Below, one piece after another: positions 27,295 to 37,002 of a stretch of DNA of 47,919 nt (positions within the stretch are counted from its first letter, which is position 1; each line of letters begins with the position of its first letter). The notes below the pieces were generated by a model. It did not search any database, was not told the origin of the DNA, and was given only the letters and a program-made list of their open reading frames with translations. The stretch comes from Acetobacter syzygii (lineage in GTDB: Bacteria; Pseudomonadota; Alphaproteobacteria; Acetobacterales; Acetobacteraceae): NCBI RefSeq assembly GCF_000964225.1, contig NZ_BAMZ01000004.1, positions 1 to 47,919 on the forward strand, read 5' to 3'. The position numbers were made by a program, and so were the translations under genes.

Positions 27295-28992
27295 TTAAGC
27301 TCCACGCGTAATCATTGGCAGATCAAGGGATTTTTCGTGGGCACACGCCACAGCAATGTCATACCCGGCATCAGCATGACGCATCACACCCGTAGCAGGG
27401 TCGTTCCACAAAACGCGCTCCAGCCTGCGGGCTGCCTCGGGTGTGCCGTCAGCGACAATGACCATGCCCGAATGCTGCGAGAAGCCCATACCAACACCGC
27501 CGCCGTGATGCAGAGATACCCATGTTGCACCAGATGCTGTGTTTAACAGGGCATTCAGCAACGGCCAGTCAGAAACAGTGTCACTTCCATCCCGCATGGC
27601 TTCGGTTTCGCGGTTTGGACTGGCTACAGATCCACTGTCGAGATGATCACGACCAATAACAATTGGTCCCTTTAGTTCACCGTTAGCGACCATTTCGTTA
27701 AAGGCCATGCCCAGACGATGACGATCCCCCAAACCTACCCAGCAAATACGGGAAGGCAGGCCCTGAAATTGAATTTTCTCACGCGCCATATCCATCCAGT
27801 TGTGTAAATGAACATCATCTGGCAGCAGTTCTTTGACCTTTTGGTCAGTCTTGTAGATATCTTCCGGATCACCCGACAACGCGGCCCAGCGGAATGGTCC
27901 AATACCACGACAGAACAGTGGGCGAATATAAGCAGGCACAAAGCCGGGAAAGGCAAAAGCATCCTCCAGCCCTTCTTCAAAAGCCATCTGGCGGATATTA
28001 TTACCATAATCGAACGTGGGAATACCCATACGATGGAAGGCCACCATAGCTTCCACATGATCGCGCATGGACTGGCGGGCTGCTTTTTCCACCACTGCTG
28101 GGTCCGTCAGACGTTTATGCTCTGCCTCTTCCAACGTCCAGCCCTTGGGCAGATAACCATTGCGCGGGTCATGAGCTGATGTCTGGTCCGTAACGGCATC
28201 TGGGCGAATACCGCGTCGAACGAGTTCAGGGAACACTTCTGCGGCATTCCCCAAAAGCCCAACAGAAATTGCCTCTCCCTTTGCACAGGCAGCGTTAATA
28301 AGGTCCAGAGCTTCGTCCAGTGTATCAACACGACGGTCCAGATAACCTGTGTCCAAACGTTTCTGAATCCGGCTTGGTTCACACTCCACTGCCAGCATAG
28401 AAGCCCCGGCCATAACAGCAGCAAGCGGTTGCGCCCCACTCATGCCCCCCAGACCGCCTGTCAGGATCCAGCGGCCTTTAAGGTTACCGCCGTAATACTG
28501 ACGCCCCATTTCCACAAAGGTTTCGTAAGTGCCCTGAACAATTCCTTGCGAACCAATGTAGATCCACGAACCGGCCGTCATCTGCCCATACATCATCAGG
28601 CCCATACGATCGAGTTCGTTAAATTTATCCCAGTTTGCCCAATGCGGCACAATATTGGAATTGGCGATCAACACACGGGGAGCATCTGTATGTGTCCGAA
28701 AGACACCAACAGGCTTACCTGATTGTACAAGTAGGGTCTGATCATCTTCCAGAGTTTTAAGACTACGCACAATCTGGTCATAACACTCCCAGTTGCGTGC
28801 AGCACGCCCAATACCACCATAGACAACCAGTTCAGATGGACGTTCTGCCACTTCTGGGTCCAGGTTATTCATCAGCATCCGCAAAGCAGCTTCTGTCTGC
28901 CAGCTTTTAGCTGATTTTTCCGGCCCGGTTGGAGACCGAATTACGCGATCATTAGCAAGACGATTATTGGAAACTGCGGATGCGTCACTCAT
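27295..28992 (-). CDS. hutU: Urocanate hydratase
   Basis: About 565 residues; converts urocanate to 4-imidazolone-5-propionate using tightly bound NAD+. Family marks include [16 protein letters not shown] near the N terminus, the NAD-binding [18 protein letters not shown], and the active-site cysteine region [24 protein letters not shown]. The frame is open to ATG 29028, but that codon overlaps the -10/operator area. ATG 28992, with AAGGGA upstream, fits the family N terminus and the promoter layout. It is the first gene of the hutU-hutH unit. Confidence 0.97.
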   Translation of the reverse strand: MSDASAVSNNRLANDRVIRSPTGPEKSAKSWQTEAALRMLMNNLDPEVAERPSELVVYGGIGRAARNWECYDQIVRSLKTLEDDQTLLVQSGKPVGVFRTHTDAPRVLIANSNIVPHWANWDKFNELDRMGLMMYGQMTAGSWIYIGSQGIVQGTYETFVEMGRQYYGGNLKGRWILTGGLGGMSGAQPLAAVMAGASMLAVECEPSRIQKRLDTGYLDRRVDTLDEALDLINAACAKGEAISVGLLGNAAEVFPELVRRGIRPDAVTDQTSAHDPRNGYLPKGWTLEEAEHKRLTDPAVVEKAARQSMRDHVEAMVAFHRMGIPTFDYGNNIRQMAFEEGLEDAFAFPGFVPAYIRPLFCRGIGPFRWAALSGDPEDIYKTDQKVKELLPDDVHLHNWMDMAREKIQFQGLPSRICWVGLGDRHRLGMAFNEMVANGELKGPIVIGRDHLDSGSVASPNRETEAMRDGSDTVSDWPLLNALLNTASGATWVSLHHGGGVGMGFSQHSGMVIVADGTPEAARRLERVLWNDPATGVMRHADAGYDIAVACAHEKSLDLPMITRGA

Positions 28993-29010
28993 TTTCAGTC
29001 CCTTGTCAGT

Positions 29011-29055
29011 ACTTGTATATACGTTCATTTAGGCGCTGAACATTTTCATTGTCAA
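29011..29055 (-). promoter_or_regulatory. hutUH promoter with HutC-type operator
   Basis: On the minus strand, TTGACA (plus positions 29050-29055) is followed after 18 bases by TAAATG (29026-29031). Directly downstream lies a box reading ACTTGTATATACGTT on the plus strand (29011-29025). It matches the HutC operator known from enterobacterial hut (CTTGTATATACAAG) over its core. It lies between hutG and hutU, so hutU-hutH can be expressed separately from hutF-hutG. Confidence 0.75.
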
Positions 29056-29090
29056 TTAGCAATATTCTAAAAAACTCATCTATTTTCGGC

Positions 29091-29885
29091 TTATGCTCTA
29101 AAAGCCAAGGCACACTGCAAAAACTGCGTTAAAGCCTGCTTTAAAAGTTCCACTTTGGAAGAATTCAAAAGCCATGGCTTCTCTTCGCTTTCAAGGTAGG
29201 TTGTTTGTGCAAGTTCAAGCTGCACAGCATGAACTTGCTGATCCGGCCGTCCATAATGGCGAGTCGTATAACCACCTTTAAAACGCCCATCCAGCACGTG
29301 CGTGTAATGCGGTAATGTGCTTGCGTGCGCAACCAACGCCTGAGCCAGATCCGGCGCACAGGCAGCCCCCATATTGGTACCAAAGTTCAGGTCTGGCAAA
29401 ACCCCTTCAAACAAACGGGGTATTTTTGAAGCAATGGAGTGCCCATCCCACAAAACTGCCCATCCCCATTTGGTTTTTAACCGTGTTAGTTCCTGCTCGA
29501 TTTGTGCGTGATAAGGTTGCCAGAACACACGCGTTCTCTCCGCGACTTCCTGTTCATCAGGGATATGACCGTCCTGATAAATGGGTAAACCAGAAAAAGT
29601 CAGGTGGGGCACAAGCCCCGTGCTTGGGCGTCCAGGGTATAGAACACCATCATCAGCACCACGATTGAGATCAACCACATAACGCGAGTAATTGGCGCGC
29701 AAAACACCAATTCCTAAACCCTGTGCAACATCATATAATGTTTCCATATACCAGTCTGTGTCCGGCAGAGTTGCCCCATGCTCGGTCATGCGTTCTTTAA
29801 ATCCTTGAGGTAAAAGCTGCCCTGCATGAGGCAACGTAACAAGAACCGGCGCATCACCGGGTGTAAAGGTATAAACAGCTTCCAT
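29091..29885 (-). CDS. hutG: N-formylglutamate deformylase
   Basis: About 264 residues of the N-formylglutamate amidohydrolase family. It catalyses the last step, N-formyl-L-glutamate to glutamate plus formate. Conserved pieces are PVLVTLPHAG, the DTDWYMETLYDVAQGLG motif, YSRYVVDLNR and LWDGHSI, which supply metal and substrate contacts. The frame is open from a GTG at 29894, but ATG 29885 with AAGG about 9 bases upstream is better. It follows hutF by 28 bases; together they form the five-step deiminase route rather than the formiminoglutamase route. Confidence 0.94.
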   Translation of the reverse strand: MEAVYTFTPGDAPVLVTLPHAGQLLPQGFKERMTEHGATLPDTDWYMETLYDVAQGLGIGVLRANYSRYVVDLNRGADDGVLYPGRPSTGLVPHLTFSGLPIYQDGHIPDEQEVAERTRVFWQPYHAQIEQELTRLKTKWGWAVLWDGHSIASKIPRLFEGVLPDLNFGTNMGAACAPDLAQALVAHASTLPHYTHVLDGRFKGGYTTRHYGRPDQQVHAVQLELAQTTYLESEEKPWLLNSSKVELLKQALTQFLQCALAFRA

Positions 29886-29913
29886 CCGCTTCACCCTTCC
29901 TGCTTTCTAGTGG

Positions 29914-31287
29914 CTAATTTTCAGAAAAAATTGTGCGTATAACTTTACGAAACTGTTGCGTTAGAGAGTCCTGCTGTAAGTGCCGGCCATCCCTGACACG
30001 CCAAGCTCCTGCACACATCACATGCTTGACTGGCAGTGCTGAAACAGAAAATAGAGCAGCGTCTAACAATGCATCACCTTCCAGATCAGGAAGAGGTAGA
30101 TGCTCTAAGTCCAGCACACACAGATCTGCACGTGCACCTTCAACCAGCCCCCATTGTGCCAGACCGCAAGACTGAGCACCACCAGCAAGAGCCTGCTGAT
30201 AAAGCCATCTCCCTGTGGACCCCAGTTCATTCTGCGGCAACGCCACGCAGCGACTTTGTTCTGACAAACGCAACCCATATTCCAAAAGACGTAGCTCTTC
30301 TGCCGGACTGATCAGCACATTACTATCGGATCCAATGCCAAAACGGCCTTTTTGCGCCACGTAAGAAACAAGCGGGAAGAAGCCATCTCCCAAATTAGCT
30401 TCCGTAATCGGGCAGAGCCCTGCAACAGCCTGACTTTGTGCAAGCTGAGTAACTTCCGAAGGTGCCAGATGCGTTGCATGAACCAGACACCACCAGGCAT
30501 TAACTTCCACATGATCAAACAGATAATTCACTGGCCGCTGCCCTGTTGCAGCAAGGCATTGTTCAACTTCCCCGATCTGTTCCGCTATGTGAATATGCAC
30601 AGGCATTTCCACAGCGCCACTCTGCGTCAACTGTTTGACATCCGCCATATCCACAGCCCGTAAGGAATGCAGCCCTAATCCAGTGGAAATCAAGATATTC
30701 TGCTTAGTTTGCGTCTGCACAGCTTGTAGAATATCAACAATCTGCTCAGGTTTTGTTGCAAAACGTTTCTGCTCATCCAGTAATGGACGCCCACCAAACC
30801 CAGAATACATATAAAGTGTGGGTAGAACTGTAACACCAATACCTGAAGTTTTGGCCGCTGATGCAATGCGCAAAGCCATTTCAGCTGGGTTTTCGTAAAC
30901 ATTACCCTTTTTATCATGATGAAGATAATGAAACTCCGCAACCTGCGTATAACCGGCACGAAGCATTTCCATGTATAAAAATGCGGCAATGACTTCCATT
31001 TGCTCTGGCGTTATGTGGCCTGCCAACCGATACATAAGGTTGCGCCAAGTCCAGAATGTGTCCGAAGGTGTTTGCCTGCGCTCTGCCATTCCAGCCATCC
31101 CACGCTGAAAAGCGTGAGAATGTAAACTGATCTGGGGTGGCAGAGCGACACTCACTCTTTCCGCTCCCGCCGAAGGCTGGGTGTTAGGCCGAACGGAAGA
31201 AAAAGTGCCATCCTTCCCCACAACCAACGACACATTCTTATGCCATCCATCTGAGAGAAAAGCCTGATCCACAAAAAGCTCGGTCAT
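29914..31287 (-). CDS. hutF: Formimidoylglutamate deiminase
   Basis: A 457-residue amidohydrolase that converts N-formimino-L-glutamate to N-formyl-L-glutamate plus ammonia. Metal-binding residues are visible in SLHSHAFQRGMAG, PVHIHIAEQ, VHATHLAP and GIGSDSN. The segment SDTFWTWRNLMYRLAG is characteristic of HutF. The start has a purine-rich GGATAGAG upstream. It is the first gene of the minus-strand hutF-hutG unit and is divergent from hutI, sharing the operator at 31391. Confidence 0.95.
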   Translation of the reverse strand: MTELFVDQAFLSDGWHKNVSLVVGKDGTFSSVRPNTQPSAGAERVSVALPPQISLHSHAFQRGMAGMAERRQTPSDTFWTWRNLMYRLAGHITPEQMEVIAAFLYMEMLRAGYTQVAEFHYLHHDKKGNVYENPAEMALRIASAAKTSGIGVTVLPTLYMYSGFGGRPLLDEQKRFATKPEQIVDILQAVQTQTKQNILISTGLGLHSLRAVDMADVKQLTQSGAVEMPVHIHIAEQIGEVEQCLAATGQRPVNYLFDHVEVNAWWCLVHATHLAPSEVTQLAQSQAVAGLCPITEANLGDGFFPLVSYVAQKGRFGIGSDSNVLISPAEELRLLEYGLRLSEQSRCVALPQNELGSTGRWLYQQALAGGAQSCGLAQWGLVEGARADLCVLDLEHLPLPDLEGDALLDAALFSVSALPVKHVMCAGAWRVRDGRHLQQDSLTQQFRKVIRTIFSEN

Positions 31288-31382
31288 GCAGCTCTATCCA
31301 TATCTGCTTTTATTGCACCCAACTCCCGGCTGCACCGCTAACAGCAGAGTCTTGCCGTTGTTATTTTGGAATCATAACGGAT

Positions 31383-31426
31383 TTGACTTATTTGTATATA
31401 CCTTTGTATGTTAGGTCATACATAGA
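31383..31426. promoter_or_regulatory. Divergent hutF/hutI promoter with HutC-type operator
   Basis: TTGACT at 31383-31388 and TATGTT at 31407-31412 form a plus-strand promoter. The spacer contains TTTGTATATACC (31391-31402), a clear HutC-type box. A second dyad, TGTATG/CATACA (31405-31410 and 31417-31422), overlaps the -10. On the minus strand the same box offers a TATACA -10 with TATGAC upstream, so one operator may control both directions. Confidence 0.7.
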
Positions 31427-31440
31427 GAAAGCAGGAAGCC

Positions 31441-32670
31441 ATGTGGGATACACTCTGGACGGACGTTCATCTGGCTACTATGGCCCCCTCGCGTATTACT
31501 CAGGATGACCCATATGGCTGCATAAAAAATGCTGCCATTGCAGCGCAAGATGGAAAAATTGTATGGATTGGTGCAGCCAAAGATCTTCCAAATTCACCTG
31601 AAAATCTTGCCAGAAATGTCTATTATATGAGCCATCAATGGGCTACTCCGGGGCTCATTGATGCTCATACCCACCTTGTCTATGCAGGCGACCGCAGCAA
31701 TGAGTTTGCTCGACGTTTAGAGGGTGTAAGCTACCAGCAGATCGCGCGCGAGGGTGGCGGTATTAATGCCACAGTCAGCGCAACACGCGCTGCGTCAGAA
31801 GAAACATTGCTCGAATTGGCTATAAAACGCGCCAAACGTATGATTGCTGGAGGCACAACGACTATTGAAGTCAAATCTGGTTATGGCTTAACATTGCAGG
31901 ATGAATTAAAACTTCTGCGTGTTGGCCGTGCTCTGGAAAAACATCTACCCATACGTGTTCATACAACATTTTTAGGCGCACATGCCCTGCCTCCAGAATA
32001 TTCAGGCCGTCAGGATTGTTATGTAACAGACCTGATCGAAAATATGCTCCCCCGCATAGCTGAAGAGCAACTGGCAGATAGTGTTGATGCTTTTTGTGAA
32101 AGTATTGCTTTTTCTACCCAAGAAGTAGAACGTATTTTTGAAGCTGCCACCAAGTTAAATCTGCCGGTGCGTATCCATGCAGATCAGATGTCAGACAGTA
32201 ATGGCTGCGCGCTAGCTGCAAGCTTTAAAGCTCTCTCGGCTGACCATGTGGAATATGCAAATGAGACCGGCATAAAAGACATGGCTACTGCTGGCACAAT
32301 TGCTATGCTCCTCCCTGGTGCTTTTTATTTTATCCGTGAAACCAAACTCCCCCCGATAGATTTATTCAGGAAATACAAGGTGCCTATGGGCCTTGCCACC
32401 GATTGCAACCCCGGCACCTCCCCTGTACTGGATATGACAACTATCATGAACATGGCCTGCACTCTTATGCGCCTAACCCCTGCAGAAGCATTGCATGGCG
32501 CAACATCTATCGGTGCTCATGCCCTTAACATGCAAAGCAGAATTGGATTGCTGTGCGAAGGCTATTCGGCAGATATTGCTTTCTGGCCTGTGTCCGGTCC
32601 TCATGAACTTTCTTACTGGATTGGAGGCGTTACACCATCAGCTCGGGTATTTAAGGGCGAAACCGATTAA
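31441..32670 (+). CDS. hutI: Imidazolonepropionase
   Basis: A 409-residue amidohydrolase that opens 4-imidazolone-5-propionate to N-formimino-L-glutamate. Metal ligands are in [15 protein letters not shown], the middle [28 protein letters not shown] and [11 protein letters not shown]. The sequence is of typical length. AGGAAG before ATG 31441 gives the start. It is followed 101 bases later by hutC, probably co-transcribed, so HutC would control its own synthesis. Confidence 0.96.
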   Translation: MWDTLWTDVHLATMAPSRITQDDPYGCIKNAAIAAQDGKIVWIGAAKDLPNSPENLARNVYYMSHQWATPGLIDAHTHLVYAGDRSNEFARRLEGVSYQQIAREGGGINATVSATRAASEETLLELAIKRAKRMIAGGTTTIEVKSGYGLTLQDELKLLRVGRALEKHLPIRVHTTFLGAHALPPEYSGRQDCYVTDLIENMLPRIAEEQLADSVDAFCESIAFSTQEVERIFEAATKLNLPVRIHADQMSDSNGCALAASFKALSADHVEYANETGIKDMATAGTIAMLLPGAFYFIRETKLPPIDLFRKYKVPMGLATDCNPGTSPVLDMTTIMNMACTLMRLTPAEALHGATSIGAHALNMQSRIGLLCEGYSADIAFWPVSGPHELSYWIGGVTPSARVFKGETD

Positions 32671-32771
32671 AACTCTCTTCAAAGGACATTGTAACACCTT
32701 TCATCTATACAAGATAAGAAAAGGCCCATAATTTAACAACACACCTAGACCGCCCAAAGGACCAGTCCAAG

Positions 32772-33497
32772 ATGCAAACCACCACTGCGGCCCGCCCCCA
32801 ACTGCGCTATGAACAGGTCAAACATTATATTATTGATCATATTAACCGAGGGGAATGGAACGTAGGGGAGCGGCTTCCTTCTGAGAGTGAACTGGTAGAC
32901 ACTCTTGGCGTGTCACGAATGACAGTGCATCGGGCATTACGGGAACTCATGGCCGAAGGGCTGGTTACGCGTGCACAAGGTGTTGGAACTTTTGTAGCTA
33001 AACCTGTGCCACGGGCTACCCTTCTCGAACTTCATGACATCGCTGATGACATTATAGCTGCGGGCCATATACACACCCAAAAACTCGTCACACTGGAAGC
33101 CATAAGAGCGGATGTTGATCTAGCCATGGCATTTGATCAGCGCCCTGGTGCCAAGCTTTTCCATTCTGTTATTGTGCACTTTGAGGACGATATTCCACTT
33201 CAGGTTGAAGAACGCTACGTTTCCCCACACTTTGTCCCAGATTATCTGGAACAGGATTTTACCAATCTACATCCTCATCGCCTGCTATCGCACATTTCCC
33301 GGCCTGATGAAATGGAACACGTTATTTTTGCCATTACACCGGACGAACAACTCCAGCAGCTTTTGGAATTGGATGAACCCACCACGGCCTGCCTTCAACT
33401 AGTGCGCCGTACGTGGGTTCAGGGGAAAACCGTTATGAAAGGTATTTTCACCTACCCCGGCAATCGTTACAGTTTAGGTGGACGCTATCAAATTTGA
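32772..33497 (+). CDS. hutC: Histidine utilisation repressor HutC (GntR family)
   Basis: A 241-residue regulator. An N-terminal GntR winged helix (about residues 10-77) has WNVGERLPSESELVDTLGVSRMTVHRALRELMAEG. A C-terminal UTRA ligand domain runs from about residue 85, and ends in RYSLGGRYQI. HutC proteins repress hut genes and release DNA when urocanate binds. The neighbouring hutI and TTGTATATAC-type boxes make the assignment firm. AAGGA precedes the ATG. It may also control the extra operons at 10.5-19.8 kb, where similar boxes occur. Confidence 0.94.
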   Translation: MQTTTAARPQLRYEQVKHYIIDHINRGEWNVGERLPSESELVDTLGVSRMTVHRALRELMAEGLVTRAQGVGTFVAKPVPRATLLELHDIADDIIAAGHIHTQKLVTLEAIRADVDLAMAFDQRPGAKLFHSVIVHFEDDIPLQVEERYVSPHFVPDYLEQDFTNLHPHRLLSHISRPDEMEHVIFAITPDEQLQQLLELDEPTTACLQLVRRTWVQGKTVMKGIFTYPGNRYSLGGRYQI

Positions 33498-33517
33498 AGA
33501 AGGTCGAACAATGTTCT

Positions 33518-33835
33518 CTATCCAGCCATCAAACGTCCAATAACTGTTCGTTGAATTTCAGATGAACCTTCATAAATGCGCATAATCCGAGCATCTCGCA
33601 CAAACCGCTCCAGCGGTAGCTCCCGTGTGTGACCATAGCCACCGTGTCATTGCAGTGCGCGATCAGTAACAAAACCTAACCATTTCACTCACAAAAAGCT
33701 TTGCTATGGATGCAGCCATTGTGAAAGGCTGCTGGCATGTTTTCAAATGAGCAGCTTGTAAGCTTAGTCCACACGCAGCTACTAAATTTTCAACCTGCCG
33801 GCTATGAGAACGACCTATCTTTGGCCTTTTTTATC
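33518..33835 (-). pseudogene. Acyl-CoA dehydrogenase C-terminal relic
   Basis: Translating the minus strand gives stretches unmistakably from an acyl-CoA dehydrogenase C terminus. First comes a piece with SRQVENLVAACGLSLQAAH and MAASIAKLFVSEMV; then, after a frameshift, one with [15 protein letters not shown] and [21 protein letters not shown] ending at a stop at 33518-33520. At least one frameshift and an in-frame stop (just before HGGYG, where the family has Ile) break it, and the N-terminal two-thirds are missing. A few further residues may extend to about 33890. It indicates gene decay next to hutC. Confidence 0.85.
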
Positions 33836-34003
33836 AAGAGGACCAAAGGTTTCCATCCACGCTTCACCCGATAACCATGTCATGAGTACAAAGAAATTTA
33901 CAGTTGTTTATTCCAGAAAATTTCTCATAAACATTTTGATAAAAAGCACTATAATCATAAAAACTTCTCAATCTCAAAATTAGAAAAAATCTTCCTATTG
34001 TCA

Positions 34004-34035
34004 CTTCAGATCTGTGTTTAAATACGGATCTGAAG
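34004..34035. terminator. Hairpin between the acyl-CoA dehydrogenase relic and the radical SAM gene
   Basis: Arms CTTCAGATC (34004-34012) and GATCTGAAG (34027-34035) are perfect. The hairpin lies 16 bases past the stop of the minus-strand radical SAM gene. On that strand a T-run follows only about 15 bases later, so termination strength is uncertain. Confidence 0.5.
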
Positions 34036-34051
34036 AACAGAAGATTATCCC

Positions 34052-35653
34052 TCAGGCAGACTGAAGTAATTCCTTGGTAGAATTCTGCTGTAGAAGCGGT
34101 CTCTGCCAGTGCCCCTGATCGAGTTTAATGATTTCCCGGTCAATCTCTTCGACGACCTGCCGCGCAAAAGGACCGAGGTGCAAATAGAGTGCGCTGGGCA
34201 TAACCACATATGGTAAGGCTTTTGGATTGTGCAGAGCGCAGTCCAAAAGCATCCGCCAGAACTGTAATGCCGAGCCGGGACCCGCCCTGTGAATACGAAA
34301 AAGCAACCGGAAGAAGCTACGAAGATCTCCCTTGATCATCTGATGGGCGCGCTTGCGTTTGAGCATACGCCCTAACCTGCGCACCCGACCGAAATAGGCG
34401 GTCGGCTCATAGATTGTTCCAAGGACTGTCCGATAATCATCCAGCACATTCCGGCGTGGACGACTGGTCTCGAAATTCAGGCCAGCTGTGCACTGGTCGC
34501 CCGATTGTGTTTGTCCGTCATCCACAAAGAGACGCCCTTCCGCTAGCAGCCGACGTGTCAACTGTGTTGTCGGCAGGGCGTAAAGCAGGCCCACCATGCA
34601 AACTGGAATCGACGTGTCTTCGATACACTCGATCATGCCCGAAGCAACGCTACCTTGCTCGCTGTCAAAGCCTACAATGAAGCCAGCATTCACAAAAATT
34701 CCCGCATTATGGATGATCTCAATACTTTGTTGCAGACTGCGGCGGGTATTCTGCTTTTTCTGCGTCATGACCAGCGTGTCAGTATCTGGGCTTTCAATTC
34801 CTATGAACACAGCAAAAAAATTGCTCTCGGCAAGATCCGATAGCAATTCGGCATCATCAGCAAGGTTGATCGACGCTTCAGTCGAAAACTCGAACGGAAA
34901 GCGCTTCTCATTTTGCCACCGCTTAAGGTCTGGCAGGAATTTTCTGAGCGCTTTTTTGTTGCCAATCAGGTTGTCATCAACAAAATCGACATGCCCGCGA
35001 TAACCAAGGGCATAAAGCGCATCCAGTTCCGCCATGACCTGTTCGGTCGTTTTGGTACGCGGCACACGGCCATACAGCTCGATAATGTCACAGAATTCGC
35101 AACTGAACGGACATCCGCGTGAGAATTGAATCCCAACGTGCAGATACTGGTTAAGCTTCAGCAAATCAAAACGCGGTAATGGGCTTTTTGTAACGTCTGC
35201 CTTGCCCATGGGCGCTTCAAACTCTCCCTCTCTGGCGCCGCTTCGCCACGCCGAGATGAAGTCGACCATAATCTCTTCAGCTTCCCCAAGGACCTGAAAA
35301 TTTGCAGCTTTATAGACAGATGGACTGGATGTAACATCCGGTCCACCAACCACTACAGGCTTCCCTTTGGCTCGGCATGTTTCAATGATATGCAAGGCAT
35401 CGTTTCTCTGCGGAAGCATTCCCCCGGTCATCACCATATCGGCCCACGCGAGGTCTTCTTCCGTCAGAAGTTCCGTGTTGCGATTAATCAATCTGACATC
35501 CCAGCTATCGGGAAGCATGGCTGCCACGGTAATGAGGCCAAGAGGAGCCGCTGGGTAGCGTGCCCCCGTCAGTTCACAAGCTTCTTTATAGTTCCAGAAC
35601 GAACCTGAGTTAAAAAGCGGGAAGATCATAAGGATCTTGCAGCTGTCGGTCAT
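34052..35653 (-). CDS. B12-binding domain radical SAM protein (DUF4070-type)
   Basis: About 533 residues. An N-terminal cobalamin-binding-like Rossmann domain (ILMIFPLF to PVVVGGPDVTSSP) is followed by a radical SAM core with the cluster motif SRGCPFSCEFCDIIELYGR (C-x3-C-x2-C) and a C-terminal region typical of DUF4070 proteins. Such enzymes use 5'-deoxyadenosyl radicals, often to methylate or rearrange unreactive carbons; the hopanoid methylases have a related layout, but I cannot assign that role. The frame is open to 35740; ATG 35653 begins at the B12 domain and has GGAGG about 12 bases upstream. It stands alone with no related neighbours. Confidence 0.85.
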   Translation of the reverse strand: MTDSCKILMIFPLFNSGSFWNYKEACELTGARYPAAPLGLITVAAMLPDSWDVRLINRNTELLTEEDLAWADMVMTGGMLPQRNDALHIIETCRAKGKPVVVGGPDVTSSPSVYKAANFQVLGEAEEIMVDFISAWRSGAREGEFEAPMGKADVTKSPLPRFDLLKLNQYLHVGIQFSRGCPFSCEFCDIIELYGRVPRTKTTEQVMAELDALYALGYRGHVDFVDDNLIGNKKALRKFLPDLKRWQNEKRFPFEFSTEASINLADDAELLSDLAESNFFAVFIGIESPDTDTLVMTQKKQNTRRSLQQSIEIIHNAGIFVNAGFIVGFDSEQGSVASGMIECIEDTSIPVCMVGLLYALPTTQLTRRLLAEGRLFVDDGQTQSGDQCTAGLNFETSRPRRNVLDDYRTVLGTIYEPTAYFGRVRRLGRMLKRKRAHQMIKGDLRSFFRLLFRIHRAGPGSALQFWRMLLDCALHNPKALPYVVMPSALYLHLGPFARQVVEEIDREIIKLDQGHWQRPLLQQNSTKELLQSA

Positions 35654-36258
35654 CAAGGATGAAGTCCTCCGATAAAACAGCTGATTGCGATCAAAGCCAG
35701 AAAATGTCTGCTTTTTCGAAAGCACGCCGGACCACGTCATGGCCTAAGTCAGTTTTAGGGAAAAATTGCTCAAGAGACACCTTGATTCTTACTGACGTCT
35801 GGCAAGGAGGCTCTGCAAGGCAATATCCGGACGAAGATTGTCGTATACCTTTGGTGAACGGAAATAACCTTATAAACGTAATGTTCCAAGATAGCGATAG
35901 CGCTGCATCAATTAGCATCATTATACTAAACAGCTGAAGTCGGCTCCGGACCTCGCTATAGAAAGACCAAACTCCGTTGTCCGCTATTCGCATCATAATT
36001 TTGCGGCTTATATATTTTGAATAAGGGCATACTCCGCTTATCTGCCTTCACGCTCCTTGATCGAACAGGTAGTTTGAGGAGGTAAATGGACTGGCGGACT
36101 TGGGTTTAATTTCGTGACAAGAAATTAAACATATTAAATCTTAAAATTCATCACATATTTTTGAACAAAATATACCACAATGTCAATCTACCAATACAAT
36201 TCAAATCTCTATATAATTTTTCTTATCTATTTTATATTAAGGGCAATTCATTCGCATC
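35654..36258. other. Gene-free region turning AT-rich
   Basis: About 600 bases without a credible gene. The first half has average composition and holds the promoter area of the radical SAM gene. From about 36110 it becomes very AT-rich. No transposase, tRNA or clear terminal repeats are recognised. Confidence 0.4.
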
Positions 36259-37002
36259 ATGAATACATTCAATATTTACAGACCGACACAGATGATAAAG
36301 GATGAAGAAAGTCAGGAGTATATCTGTGCCAAAGAACAGGAAAAAAGCTTATGGGAGACAAAGTCCATTTGTATTCCTCCCAAAGACACCAACCTGCGAA
36401 AAGTATGTGTTTCATCAAAATCTTTGCAGGTCGTTATAATTAAGGATGGTGAAGAAATCGTACATAGCGATACCTATTGCATGGACAAAAAGGGGTCCAG
36501 GCAAGGTAAACTCATGCATGGTTGCCCCAAAATAACAAAAGCCATCACTGATCCAACTAAAAAATATACAGTCGAGTTTCGAACACCCGAAACGAAAGAT
36601 ATTACGACATGGCTTGAAAGCAATTTTTCTCCAGAACGGAAAGCACTAGGAGCAGTCTTCCGAGATGTGTATGATTATCTGGAAGCCAGTAAGGCAGAAA
36701 TCACACGGATATCGAAATCTGTTTCTGAAGATTTGCAAACAACAAAAACAGTATTCGGAAAAATTCAGGAATCTGAAAAACAGGCATCACAGGATCGGAA
36801 GATTGCATCAAAAGAAAAGAAAGTTGGTTTTTTAGTCGGTATTTCTGGTTTTCTTTTAGGATCACTCATGGACTTTGGTCTTTTGAAAGACCTTAATATA
36901 TTTTCAATTACAAAATCTGAGGCTGAACTAGGGCTAAGCAGTGCCGTCATCATTCTTTTGGTTGCTGGTTTTCTAATGGTCTTCAGAAAAAACAAGTCAT
37001 AA
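36259..37002 (+). CDS. Orphan membrane protein with coiled coil and two C-terminal TM segments
   Basis: A 247-residue protein that I do not recognise. The N-terminal half is soluble and has six cysteines (in YICAKEQ, KSICIPP, RKVCVSS, TYCMDKK and HGCPKI among others). A charged segment at about residues 125-190 (YLEASKAEITRISKSVSEDL onward) looks like a coiled coil. Two hydrophobic segments follow (about 192-212, GFLVGISGFLLGSLMDFG; about 225-242, SSAVIILLVAGFLMVF) with a short basic tail. This suggests a cytosolic domain anchored by a C-terminal hairpin. It is lysine-rich and AT-rich unlike its neighbours, which points to horizontal transfer. The ribosome site is weak, and a start at 36292 is possible. 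Confidence 0.6.
   Translation: MNTFNIYRPTQMIKDEESQEYICAKEQEKSLWETKSICIPPKDTNLRKVCVSSKSLQVVIIKDGEEIVHSDTYCMDKKGSRQGKLMHGCPKITKAITDPTKKYTVEFRTPETKDITTWLESNFSPERKALGAVFRDVYDYLEASKAEITRISKSVSEDLQTTKTVFGKIQESEKQASQDRKIASKEKKVGFLVGISGFLLGSLMDFGLLKDLNIFSITKSEAELGLSSAVIILLVAGFLMVFRKNKS

Noticed and set aside
34052..35653. Direct naming as hopanoid methylase HpnP or HpnR
   Set aside because: Only the general B12/radical SAM layout is shared; no hopanoid genes are nearby and DUF4070 proteins are diverse.
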